DNA of 24,192 nucleotides from VAZQ01 sp036406655 (lineage in GTDB: Bacteria; Pseudomonadota; Alphaproteobacteria; Rhizobiales; Xanthobacteraceae), in contig DASXAP010000124.1 in NCBI GenBank assembly GCA_036406655.1, positions 1 through 24,192 of the forward strand, read 5' to 3'. Positions within the stretch are counted from its first letter, which is position 1, and each line of letters starts with the position of its first letter. Positions 7,523 through 14,694 of this stretch are shown here, piece by piece. A model generated the notes under the pieces. That model searched no databases. It was not told the origin of the DNA and saw only the letters and a list, made by a program, of their open reading frames with translations. Position numbers and translations under genes: made by a program.

Positions 7523-8011
7523 TCACTCCTCCTTGTAGCCGTACTCCGGGACATTGCCGGAATTGCCGTAATACTTGTACGGCAGGAACTTCCCCGACAT
7601 GGTGATCTTGACGCGATCGCCCTTCGGATTCGGCAGCCGCTCGATCTGCAGGTCGAAATCGATCGCCGACATGATCCCGTCGCCGAACTCCTCCTCGATC
7701 AGCGCCTTCCAGGCGGGCCCGTTGACCATGACGAGTTCGTAGAAGCGGTAGATCAGCGGGTCGGTCGGCGGCATGGGCACGCCGGTGCCCCGCATCGGCA
7801 CCTCGTTGAGGAGCGCCGCCTCCGGCGGCGACAAGCCGAAGAGGTCGGCGGCCTTGGCTGCCTGCGGCTTGGTGAGCTTCATCTGGCCGAGGAGAGCGCC
7901 CACCAGCAGCACCGGCGAGTAACCACCGATCTGCTGGTGAATGTATTTCCAGCTCCAGCCCTTGCTGCGCTTGATGTCGAGGATCTTCTCCGTGATCTCT
8001 GCCCGCGTCAT
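7523..8011 (-). CDS. cynS: Cyanate hydratase (cyanase)
   Basis: Converts cyanate and bicarbonate to carbamate and CO2; carbamate decays to ammonia, so the enzyme both detoxifies cyanate and supplies nitrogen. 162 residues, close to E. coli CynS (156). The N-terminal helical domain (MTRAEITEKILDIKRSKGWS...) is followed by the cyanase signature PTDPLIYRFYELVMVNG and FGDGIMSAIDF. The catalytic residues known from E. coli (Arg96, Glu99, Ser122) correspond to Arg89, Glu92 and Ser115. The start at 8011 has AGGAG six to seven bases upstream on the minus strand. Upstream in-frame extension to 8158 is Arg/Pro-rich and rejected. The gene is divergent from an MDR oxidoreductase. No carbonic anhydrase (cynT) or cyanate transporter is adjacent. 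Confidence 0.96.
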   Translation of the reverse strand: MTRAEITEKILDIKRSKGWSWKYIHQQIGGYSPVLLVGALLGQMKLTKPQAAKAADLFGLSPPEAALLNEVPMRGTGVPMPPTDPLIYRFYELVMVNGPAWKALIEEEFGDGIMSAIDFDLQIERLPNPKGDRVKITMSGKFLPYKYYGNSGNVPEYGYKEE

Positions 8012-8119
8012 GAGCGGCTCCTGTTGTGCTCCGGCGTCCTCGCCTGCCGGCTTTGCCCGCGCCGGCGAATTTATCCGGTGATGATCCGGCAACAGCGCGG
8101 CGACACGCCGCCGCCGCAA

Positions 8120-8149
8120 TTGGCCATGCCCGGTCCCCCGGGGTACAAT
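8120..8149 (+). promoter_or_regulatory. Sigma-70-type promoter of the MDR oxidoreductase gene
   Basis: TTGGCC at 8120-8125 (4 of 6 to TTGACA), an 18-base spacer and TACAAT at 8144-8149 (5 of 6 to TATAAT). Transcription would start near 8156, about 23 bases before the ATG at 8179, leaving room for the ribosome-binding site. This AT-rich -10 stands out in a GC-rich region. Confidence 0.55.
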
Positions 8150-8178
8150 TAAAGCCATCGTATCGGAGGCAGGAGAGG

Positions 8179-9099
8179 ATGAAAGCCGCTTTCATCGAGC
8201 AGTATGGCGGACCGGAGGTCATCCGCTACGGCGATCTGCCCGACCCGGTTGCCGCCCCCGGCGAGGTGGTGGTCGACGTGGTTGCGGCGAGCGTCAACGG
8301 GGCCGACTGGAAGGTGCGGCTCGGGCAATACCGGCACGCCAGGTTTCCCCTGGTGCTGGGACGCGACTTCTCGGGCGTGGTCAGTGCGCTCGGCGAGGGC
8401 GTCGATGATCTCGCGGTCGGCGAGGAAGTGTTCGGGGTTCTCGAGGCGGGGCAGGAAGGGGCCTATGCTGAGAAACTCGCGGTGAAGGCTGCCATCATCG
8501 CTAGGAAGCCCGCGGCGTTGTCGCACGTCAACGCGGCGGCCCTCGCGCTCACCGGGCTCACCGCGTTGAGCGCGGTCGAGGACACGCTCGAGCTGCGGCC
8601 GGGCGAGACCATTCTCGTCCAGGGCGGCGCCGGCGGCGTCGCCGGCTTCGCCATTCAGCTGGCGAAGCACATCGGCGCCCGGGTGATCACCACCACCAGC
8701 GCGCCCAACCGCGATTACGTGCGCAGCCTCGGCGCCGACGAGGTCATCGACTACAACGCGCAGGAATTCACGCGCGTCGTGAGCGGCTGCGACGCGGTCT
8801 TCGACACCGTCGGCGGCGAGGTGGCGCAGAAATCCTTCGTGGTGCTCAGGCCGGGCGGACGCGCAGCCTTCATCGCCTCGGGCCCGCAGGCGCCCAAGCT
8901 CGATCGCCGCGACGTCACCGCGTTGCGCCCTCCGGTCGGGCGTGCGCGCGTGCACATGGAGCGCGTCGCCGCGCTGTTTGCGGCGGGTGCGGTCCGCCCC
9001 CCAGAAATCAAGCTCTATCGCCTGTGGCAGGCGGCCGATGCGCATCGGCTGAGCGAGGGCCGCCACTTCCGCGGCAAGCTCGTGTTCGAGGTGCGCTGA
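8179..9099 (+). CDS. Zinc-independent MDR-family NADP-dependent oxidoreductase (quinone-oxidoreductase-like)
   Basis: 306 residues, starting at ATG 8179 behind a purine-rich ribosome-binding site (GGAGGCAGGAGAGG). It has the medium-chain dehydrogenase/reductase layout: a GroES-like N-terminal domain (MKAAFIEQYGGPEVIRYGDL..., ASVNGADWKVRLGQY, LGRDFSGVV) and a Rossmann domain with the nucleotide-binding loop ILVQGGAGGVAGFAIQLAKH. The segment DAVFDTVGGEVAQKSFVVL is typical of the quinone oxidoreductase/enoyl-reductase branch. The cysteines of the structural zinc lobe are absent, and Asn-Gly-Ala-Asp occupies the position of the catalytic-zinc ligand, so it should act without zinc. The substrate may be a quinone, an enone or another electrophile; sequence alone does not decide. 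It is transcribed alone from its own promoter and ends 22 bases from the convergent exporter gene. Confidence 0.9.
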   Translation: MKAAFIEQYGGPEVIRYGDLPDPVAAPGEVVVDVVAASVNGADWKVRLGQYRHARFPLVLGRDFSGVVSALGEGVDDLAVGEEVFGVLEAGQEGAYAEKLAVKAAIIARKPAALSHVNAAALALTGLTALSAVEDTLELRPGETILVQGGAGGVAGFAIQLAKHIGARVITTTSAPNRDYVRSLGADEVIDYNAQEFTRVVSGCDAVFDTVGGEVAQKSFVVLRPGGRAAFIASGPQAPKLDRRDVTALRPPVGRARVHMERVAALFAAGAVRPPEIKLYRLWQAADAHRLSEGRHFRGKLVFEVR

Positions 9100-9121
9100 G
9101 CACCACCGCTGCGACAGCTGC

Positions 9122-11071
9122 CTAGGCCCGCGGGGCCGGCAGATCGCGGGCGAGCGCCTGCGACATTCGCTCGATCATGGCGAGAACCTCGGGATGCTGC
9201 TCCGGCCGCCAGCGTGCCAGCATGTCGGCGAGGCCCTGCCGGCGCGCAGCAACGACGCGGTCGCGCATCGCCATGCCGGCCGCGGTGAGCAGCAGCGGGC
9301 CGCCCGCCTCGCCGGCGACGATCCCGCGCTCCCGCAGCGCCTGCAAAGGCGGCTGCAGCGATGCCGCCGGGATGCTCAGCTCGGCGCTCAGCTCGGCCGT
9401 GGTCATCGGCTCGCGCTCGCCGAGCCGCACCAGCATCCACAGCTCGGGCGCGGGGAGATCGAGCGCCGCCCGGCGGGCGAGATCGGCATAGGCGCGCCAG
9501 CGGTTCTCCCGCGCCAGCAGCAAGGTGACGATGCGCTCGAGCTCCTCGAGCGAGGTCGCATCGCGCGGCATGGCAAAGCTTTCGCCGACGCCCTCGGCGG
9601 CGGCGCCGGCACGCAGCGGGATCTCGCGCAGCAGGCAGGCGAGGCCGAAGCCTGCGGCGGAGACGACGGCCGCCGAAAGGAACACCGGCCGCAGCGCCGC
9701 CATCACCGCCTCCACATATTCGGCGTGCAGCGCCGGCGGCAGGCCCCTGACCGCCGCCGGGATCGCGGTGGCGAGAAATTCCATGCCCGGCCCGGCGAGC
9801 TGCGCATGCAGGCGGTTGGCGAAGATGGCGCCGAACAGCGCCACCCCAAGCGCGCCGCCGAGCGAGCGGAACAGCATCGTCCCGGAGGTCGCCACCCCGA
9901 GGTGCTGGTAGTCGACGCTGTTCTGCACGGCGATGATCAGCACCTGCATCACCATCCCCATGCCGAGCCCGAGCCACAGGGCGTCGACCGCGGTGCGCCA
10001 TTGATCGCTCTCGACCCCGAGCAACGACAGCATGGCGAGCCCGAAGGTCATGACCGCCGTGCCGAGGATCGGGAACACCTTGTAGCGGCCGGAACGGCTG
10101 ATCAGCCGCCCGCTGATCACCGAGGTGACCAGCATGCCGAGCATCATCGGCATCAGCAGCAAGCCGGAGGCCGACGGGCTCACCCCTTGCACCACCTGCA
10201 GATAGATCGGCAGGAAGGTCACGGCACCGAACAGCGAAAGCCCGACGATCAGCCCGACGCTGCTCGCCACGGCGAAATTGCGGATCGCGAACAGGCCGAG
10301 CGGCAGGATTGGCTCGCGCGCGCGGCGCTCGATGACCACGAATGCCAGTCCGCCGGCGAGGCTCGCGGCCATCAGCGCGAGGATCACCGGCGAGGTCCAG
10401 GGAAAGGTCGTGCCGCCCAGGCCGCTGAACAGGATGATGGCGCTCAGCGCAGCGGTGAGCGTGAGCGCGCCGGCATAATCGACGGCGTGGCGGCGGCGCC
10501 CGGCGGCCGGCGGCAGCACGGCGGCGATCACCACGAGCGCCAGCACCCCGGTCGGCAGGTTGATGAAGAAGATCCAGCGCCAGCTCAGATGATCGACGAA
10601 GAAGCCGCCGACCAGGGGGCCGACGATGGTGGCGACCCCGAACACGGCGCCGAAGAAGCCCTGGTAGCGACCGCGCTCGCGCGGCGGAATGAGATCGCCG
10701 ATCACAGCGATGGTGATCACGATCAGGCCGCCGCCGCCGACGCCTTCCAGCGCGCGGAAGAGAATGAGCTGCGGCATGCTCCGGGCGAGGCCGCAGAGCG
10801 CCGAGCCGATCAGGAACACGGCGATGGCGATCTGCAGCACGATCTTGCGGCCGTAGAGATCGCCGAATTTGCCGTAGAGCGGACCGACGATGGTGCTGGT
10901 GAGGAGATAGGCGGTGACCACCCAGGAGAGCTGAGCCAGCCCGCCGAGATCGCCGACCATGGTCGGCAACGCCGTGGACACCACCGTCTGATCGAGCGCG
11001 GCGAGCCACAAGGCCAGGAACAGCGCGCCGAATATGGCGCGCAGCGACGCTTGCTTGCCATGCGCGGCCAT
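9122..11071 (-). CDS. DHA2-type MFS drug exporter fused to a C-terminal MarR-like winged helix
   Basis: 649 residues from ATG 11071. Residues 1 to about 490 are a 14-helix MFS exporter of the DHA2 drug:H+ antiporter group. They include motif A-like KFGDLYGRKIV, the helix-1 motif LDQTVVSTALPTMVGDL (motif D1), the GVGGGG loop and the motif C-like GPLVGGFFVDHLSWRWIFFINLP. A linker ending near residue 506 leads to about 143 further residues with no membrane segment. These read like a MarR-family domain: a leading helix (ERIVTLLLARENR...), LWMLVRLGEREPMTTAELSAELSIPAASL as the helix-turn-helix, and LLLTAAG in the wing. The closing helix has the MarR-type ending LADMLARWRPEQHPEVLAMI. Such fusions occur in some DHA2 transporters, especially of actinobacteria. 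No separate regulator gene adjoins. The in-frame extension to 11206 is low complexity and rejected. The start lacks a strong ribosome-binding site. Confidence 0.9.
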   Translation of the reverse strand: MAAHGKQASLRAIFGALFLALWLAALDQTVVSTALPTMVGDLGGLAQLSWVVTAYLLTSTIVGPLYGKFGDLYGRKIVLQIAIAVFLIGSALCGLARSMPQLILFRALEGVGGGGLIVITIAVIGDLIPPRERGRYQGFFGAVFGVATIVGPLVGGFFVDHLSWRWIFFINLPTGVLALVVIAAVLPPAAGRRRHAVDYAGALTLTAALSAIILFSGLGGTTFPWTSPVILALMAASLAGGLAFVVIERRAREPILPLGLFAIRNFAVASSVGLIVGLSLFGAVTFLPIYLQVVQGVSPSASGLLLMPMMLGMLVTSVISGRLISRSGRYKVFPILGTAVMTFGLAMLSLLGVESDQWRTAVDALWLGLGMGMVMQVLIIAVQNSVDYQHLGVATSGTMLFRSLGGALGVALFGAIFANRLHAQLAGPGMEFLATAIPAAVRGLPPALHAEYVEAVMAALRPVFLSAAVVSAAGFGLACLLREIPLRAGAAAEGVGESFAMPRDATSLEELERIVTLLLARENRWRAYADLARRAALDLPAPELWMLVRLGEREPMTTAELSAELSIPAASLQPPLQALRERGIVAGEAGGPLLLTAAGMAMRDRVVAARRQGLADMLARWRPEQHPEVLAMIERMSQALARDLPAPRA

Positions 11072-11130
11072 CAGCGGCTCGGCGCCCGCATGTCGTGAGT
11101 TGAACCGATCAGTGCCACCGCCTCCCCTCC

Positions 11131-11160
11131 CCCGCCGCCACCCGCCGCCACCCGCCGCCG
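11131..11160. repeat. Three tandem copies of a 10-base unit
   Basis: CCCGCCGCCA is repeated three times in direct tandem (the last copy ends in G). It sits in the 198-base gap upstream of the exporter and downstream of the amidohydrolase (both minus-strand genes). The rest of that gap shows a short hairpin (CCCGC-AA-GCGGG, 11229-11240) and no convincing promoter. Confidence 0.8.
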
Positions 11161-11269
11161 GCCGAGGAGCACCACGACGAGCTGCCTGCAGCCCGCGTCG
11201 ACGCAATGGCGGCCTCCGCAGCTCTCTCCCCGCAAGCGGGAAGCGTTCACGTTCTCCGTGGTCGGGTGC

Positions 11270-12508
11270 TCACGCGGGCAGGTTGCCGAAGCGCTGGAGA
11301 TTCTCTCGCTGCGCGCCGGTACGCGGCGGCAGCTTGAACAGGCGGGCCGCGGTGCCGCCGAGGATGTTGTGCCTGGCCTTCTCCGACAGGAACGGCAGGT
11401 CCCAGACGCGGGAGGGCAGATCGAAATCCCAGTGCGGATAGTCGGAGGCGTAGAGGAGCTGCGTCTCCGCGTCGATCATCGCGAGCGTGCACTCGAGCCC
11501 CCGCATGCTTTCCGCCTCCATCGGCTGCGAGGCGTAGTACATCTCGCGCATGTAGTCGGAGGGCTTGCGCCTGAGCAGCGGGTATTCCGAGCTGCGCAGC
11601 ATGAATTCGTGGTCGAGGCGCTGCATCAGGAACGGCACCCAGGCCAGGCCGCCTTCGATCCAGATGACCTTGAGCGCGGGGAACCGCTCGGGCAGCCCGT
11701 TCGTCACCCAATTGGTCGCGTGCAGGATATTGTAGAAGGGAAAGCCGAGGCCGTGCACCGAGGCGAAGCGGTTGAGCGTGCGGAACATCGGCTCGGTCGG
11801 ATTGATCGCGGAATGGAACGACAGCGCGAGATCGCGCTCCTCCAGCGCGCGATAGATCTTCATGTGGCTGTTGTGATGCACCGGCGTCGATCGCACGCAG
11901 GTGATCATGAAGCCGGTGACGTGCTTGCGGTGCCCGAAGGTCTCGATCTGGCGCAGCGCGGCGTCGGCGTCGGAGAACGGCAGCGTCAGCATCGCATAGA
12001 AGCGGCCGCCGCCCTCGGGCAGCGCCTTCTCGGTGAGCCAGCGGTTGTAGGCCCAGCACAGCTGCACCTCCATCTCGGGATCCGGGTGCAGGCCGATGGC
12101 GAGCATGAGCGTCGGGAACAGGCAGGCATAATCCACGCCCATCGCATCCATCCAGCGATGCCCAAGCTCGATGTCGCGCAGCTTGCCGGCGCCGGTCTTC
12201 TCGGATGAGCGCATCGGATAGCGGGTGATGCGTCCGCCCATGTCCTGGAAGCCGACCGCGACATTGGGAACGACGCTGCCGCGGCCCTTGCTGCGGCCGG
12301 CGAGGGTCAGCTGCCGCAGCACGTCGTTCTCCATGAACGGCAGGAACTCGTCCAGGCTCTCGTTCTCGTAGTGATGGGAATCGACGTCGACGATCAGCAC
12401 GTCGTCGAGCTTGCGCTCGAGCGCCTGCCGGCGCGCATGCGCGAGCAGCCGCGTGGTGTTGAGCTCCTCGATCGCTACCCGGCGACCGCGGTCGGCGATG
12501 AGATCCAT
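11270..12508 (-). CDS. Amidohydrolase-2 family metal-dependent hydrolase/decarboxylase
   Basis: 412 residues. It has the TIM-barrel amidohydrolase-2 (PF04909-type) pattern: an N-terminal metal motif VDVDSHHYE (Asp41, Asp43, His45, Glu48), a middle LSFHSA (His232), WIEGGLAWVPFLMQRLDHEF after strand seven, and LLYASDYPHWDFD with the catalytic Asp356. This family includes aromatic-acid decarboxylases and lactone or imide hydrolases; the substrate is not predictable here. There is no signal peptide, so the protein is cytosolic. The ATG is separated by a single base from the TAA of the preceding HNH gene. It lacks a good ribosome-binding site of its own, so translation is probably coupled. Confidence 0.9.
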   Translation of the reverse strand: MDLIADRGRRVAIEELNTTRLLAHARRQALERKLDDVLIVDVDSHHYENESLDEFLPFMENDVLRQLTLAGRSKGRGSVVPNVAVGFQDMGGRITRYPMRSSEKTGAGKLRDIELGHRWMDAMGVDYACLFPTLMLAIGLHPDPEMEVQLCWAYNRWLTEKALPEGGGRFYAMLTLPFSDADAALRQIETFGHRKHVTGFMITCVRSTPVHHNSHMKIYRALEERDLALSFHSAINPTEPMFRTLNRFASVHGLGFPFYNILHATNWVTNGLPERFPALKVIWIEGGLAWVPFLMQRLDHEFMLRSSEYPLLRRKPSDYMREMYYASQPMEAESMRGLECTLAMIDAETQLLYASDYPHWDFDLPSRVWDLPFLSEKARHNILGGTAARLFKLPPRTGAQRENLQRFGNLPA

Positions 12509-12509
12509 C

Positions 12510-13061
12510 TTATGGATCGAGCTCGGTATCCCAATAGAGGTAGTCGAGCCAGCTCTCGTGCAGGTAGTTCGGCGGAAACCGCCGACCGTTCCGATGCAGA
12601 TGATTGACCGTCGGCTGGAACGGCATCTGCGAGGGCCACATCCTCGCCTCGGCGGTCGTCATGTTGCCCTTCCTGAGGTTGCAGGGCGAGCAGGCGGCGA
12701 CCACGTTGATCCAGGTGGTGTGCCCGCCGCGCGAGCGCGGCAGCAGGTGGTCGAAGGTCAGATCATCGCGCGAGCCGCAATACTGGCAGCTGAACTTGTC
12801 GCGCAGGAACACGTTGAAGCGGGTGAAGGCAGGCTGCGTCGCCGGCTTCACGAAGGTCTTGAGCGAGACCACGCTCGGCAGCTTCATCTCCAGGCTGGGG
12901 CTGCGCACCGCGCGGTCGTACTGGGCGACGATGTTCACCCGCTCCAGGAACACCGCCTTGATCGCATCCTGCCACGACCACAGGGACAACGGATAATAGC
13001 TGAGCGGACGGAAATCCGCATTGAGGACGAGGGCGGGAAAGCCGCTGGGCGACAGATGCAT
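12510..13061 (-). CDS. HNH endonuclease family protein
   Basis: 183 residues. A conserved N-terminal region (LVLNADFRPLSYYPLSLWSW..., RVNIVAQYDRAVRSPS) precedes a zinc-stabilised HNH fold. This fold has Cys92-x2-Cys95 (SCQYCGSRDDLTFDH), catalytic Asp104-His105, RSRGGHTTWINV (Asn119) and Cys124-x2-Cys127 (CSPCNLRKG). The C-terminus FPPNYLHESWLDYLYWDTEL is a trademark of this very conserved alphaproteobacterial group, which looks like a housekeeping protein rather than a mobile or restriction element. Its DNA target is not known to me. The ATG at 13061 follows AGGAG by 10 bases; an in-frame TTG at 13067 sits five bases after the same site and may be the true start (adding two residues). It is the first gene of a pair with the amidohydrolase. 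Confidence 0.92.
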   Translation of the reverse strand: MHLSPSGFPALVLNADFRPLSYYPLSLWSWQDAIKAVFLERVNIVAQYDRAVRSPSLEMKLPSVVSLKTFVKPATQPAFTRFNVFLRDKFSCQYCGSRDDLTFDHLLPRSRGGHTTWINVVAACSPCNLRKGNMTTAEARMWPSQMPFQPTVNHLHRNGRRFPPNYLHESWLDYLYWDTELDP

Positions 13062-13101
13062 GGTCAACGCCGCTCCTCGTCTCCTTTCCTGCGCGCCCCA
13101 G

Positions 13102-13130
13102 TCTATAGGGCAGCGTGACGCGATTGTGAA
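13102..13130 (-). promoter_or_regulatory. Sigma-70-type promoter of the HNH-amidohydrolase operon
   Basis: On the minus strand: TTCACA (13130-13125, 5 of 6 to TTGACA), a 17-base spacer and TATAGA (13107-13102, 4 of 6 to TATAAT). Transcription would begin near 13095, about 34 bases before the ATG at 13061, leaving the AGGAG site in the leader. A six-base inverted repeat, AAGCCT and AGGCTT (13129-13146), overlaps the -35 end and could be an operator or the end of the upstream esterase transcript. Confidence 0.55.
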
Positions 13131-13237
13131 GCCTGATCCGAGGCTTAAGGCCGGATGCGGCGCTGCCGCCAAGGCGTGCGCACTTTCAGCGTTTCAGTGT
13201 CGATGCCCCGCATGCCTTGCCGGGCGCAGCGACAAGC

Positions 13238-13909
13238 TCAACGCGTTGCCGCCGACCGGCGGGCCAGGAACTCGCCGCCGTGACGCAGGCCTTCCTGATC
13301 GATCCCGTGGCCGATGCCTTTGGAGAGGTGCCACTCCACCGGCACGCCCAGCGAGGCAAGCCCGCTCGACGCCTGGAACAGCGCCTGCACCGGAATGAGA
13401 TCGTCCTGGTCACCGTGCACGAGCAGGACCGGCGGGCGCGACTTGATCTCGGCGGCGAGCTTCTCGGCGCTGGCGCCGGGAGGCGCCACCAGCAGGCCGG
13501 AATAGCCGACGATCGCGAATGGCGGCACGGCCCGGCGCAGGCCGTGATGCAGCGCCAGCATCGTGCCTTGACTGAAGCCGACCAGAGCGAGCGCCGACGG
13601 CGCAAGCTTGCGCCGCTCGAGCTCCGCTTCGAGAAAGCGCTCGAGCGCCGGCGAAGCCTTGTTGACGCCGAGCCAGCGTTCGTTGGGATCGCGAAAGGTC
13701 AGCGCAAACCACTGCCGGCCCACCGGCGCCTGGCCGCACGGCTCGGGCGCATGCGGAGAGACGAAGGCGGCCTGGGGGAGCAATCCCTGCCAGGCGCGGC
13801 CGATCTCGATCAGGTCGTTGCCGTCGGCGCCATAGCCGTGCAGGAAAACGATCAGTTGCCGCGCCGGCGGAGAGCGTGGCTCGAGCCTCGGTCCGTCAAG
13901 CTCGGCCAT
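13238..13909 (-). CDS. Alpha/beta-hydrolase carboxylesterase (phospholipase/carboxylesterase family)
   Basis: 223 residues from ATG 13909, which has GGAGG four bases upstream. This is the compact PF02230 fold: LIVFLHGYGADGNDLIEIG supplies the oxyanion region and ALVGFSQGTMLALHH holds the nucleophile Ser in GFSQG. VLLVHGDQDDLIP holds the Asp and KGIGHGI holds the His, so the full triad is visible. Family members hydrolyse short-chain esters or acyl-protein and lysophospholipid esters; the natural substrate is unknown. No signal peptide, hence cytosolic. The gene start overlaps the 3' end of the alkA-like gene by 14 bases, so the two are co-transcribed and probably translationally coupled. Confidence 0.92.
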   Translation of the reverse strand: MAELDGPRLEPRSPPARQLIVFLHGYGADGNDLIEIGRAWQGLLPQAAFVSPHAPEPCGQAPVGRQWFALTFRDPNERWLGVNKASPALERFLEAELERRKLAPSALALVGFSQGTMLALHHGLRRAVPPFAIVGYSGLLVAPPGASAEKLAAEIKSRPPVLLVHGDQDDLIPVQALFQASSGLASLGVPVEWHLSKGIGHGIDQEGLRHGGEFLARRSAATR

Positions 13910-14639
13910 AGAGCCTCCGCCCGCTGGAAGGATTGCGTATCGCGTTGGTCGGTGCTGCGGCAGCGGGGGCAGTCGGCGACGCCTCCCGCGCATCCGCAAT
14001 CGGGGCGCCTTCGCGCTGCCTGATCGCGCGATAAAAGCTCCACAGCATGCAGGCGGCCGCCCCCCGCCACGGCCGCCACGCTTCGGCGATTGCAGCCATC
14101 TGCTTCGTCGTCGGGCGCTCCTCGAGCTTCAGGAGAAGCCTGGTTGCTTCCTGCAAGGCGAGATCCCCGGCCGGCCAGGCATCGGCATGGCCGAGGCAGA
14201 ACAGAAGATAGATGTCCGCCGTCCAGGGGCCGATCCCGTGCAGCGAGGTGAGCGCTGCGTGGGCTTCGTCCGCGGGCTTGCGACCGAGCCCGGCAAGATC
14301 GAGCGTCCCGCGGTCGATCGCCCTGGCGATCGCCTTCAGCGTGCGGATCTTCGGTGCGGAAAGGCCGGCGCGGGCGAGCCTGGGGGCGCGGGCGCGCAGC
14401 ACCGCGCCGGGGTCGAGCGGATCGAGCGCGGCGTTGAGCCGTCCCCAGATTGCCTTGGCGCTCGCCGTCGAGAGCTGTTGCGACACCACGATCGAGGCGA
14501 GACCGGAAAATCCGCCCGGCCGCCGTCGCAGTGGCGGCCGCCCCGCCTGCGCAAGCACCGCCGCGAAGCGCGGATCGGCATCGACGAGATGCGCCACTGC
14601 CAGCTCGAGGTCGGTTTCGGTATGGATGAACGAGGACAT
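13896..14639 (-). CDS. DNA-3-methyladenine glycosylase, AlkA type (HhH-GPD)
   Basis: 247 residues. Excises alkylated bases to start base-excision repair. The HhH-GPD core is intact. FSGLASIVVSQQLSTASAKAIWGRL is the conserved first helix pair. LTSLHGIGPWTADIYLLFCLG is the helix-hairpin-helix, and the catalytic Asp follows in WPAGDLALQ. The E. coli AlkA-specific N-terminal domain is missing, as in many short AlkA-like (DNA-3-methyladenine glycosylase 2) proteins. After the core is an Ala/Pro-rich tail of about 35 residues that looks disordered. The start at 14639 lies 55 bases from the divergent gluQ ATG, so both promoters must lie in or reach into very little space. An in-frame upstream start at 14696 would overlap the gluQ start. 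Confidence 0.9.
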   Translation of the reverse strand: MSSFIHTETDLELAVAHLVDADPRFAAVLAQAGRPPLRRRPGGFSGLASIVVSQQLSTASAKAIWGRLNAALDPLDPGAVLRARAPRLARAGLSAPKIRTLKAIARAIDRGTLDLAGLGRKPADEAHAALTSLHGIGPWTADIYLLFCLGHADAWPAGDLALQEATRLLLKLEERPTTKQMAAIAEAWRPWRGAAACMLWSFYRAIRQREGAPIADAREASPTAPAAAAPTNAIRNPSSGRRLYGRA

Positions 14640-14694
14640 GACCGGGGCGCAGCATCTACAAACGGCCCGGTCGCAAGGCAACCCCCCGCGGCGC

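Noticed and set aside
9194..11098. 634-residue + strand frame antisense to the exporter
   Set aside because: Composition (His/Gln/Asp/Arg-rich) is that of an antisense shadow; the minus-strand exporter has clear membrane helices and motifs.
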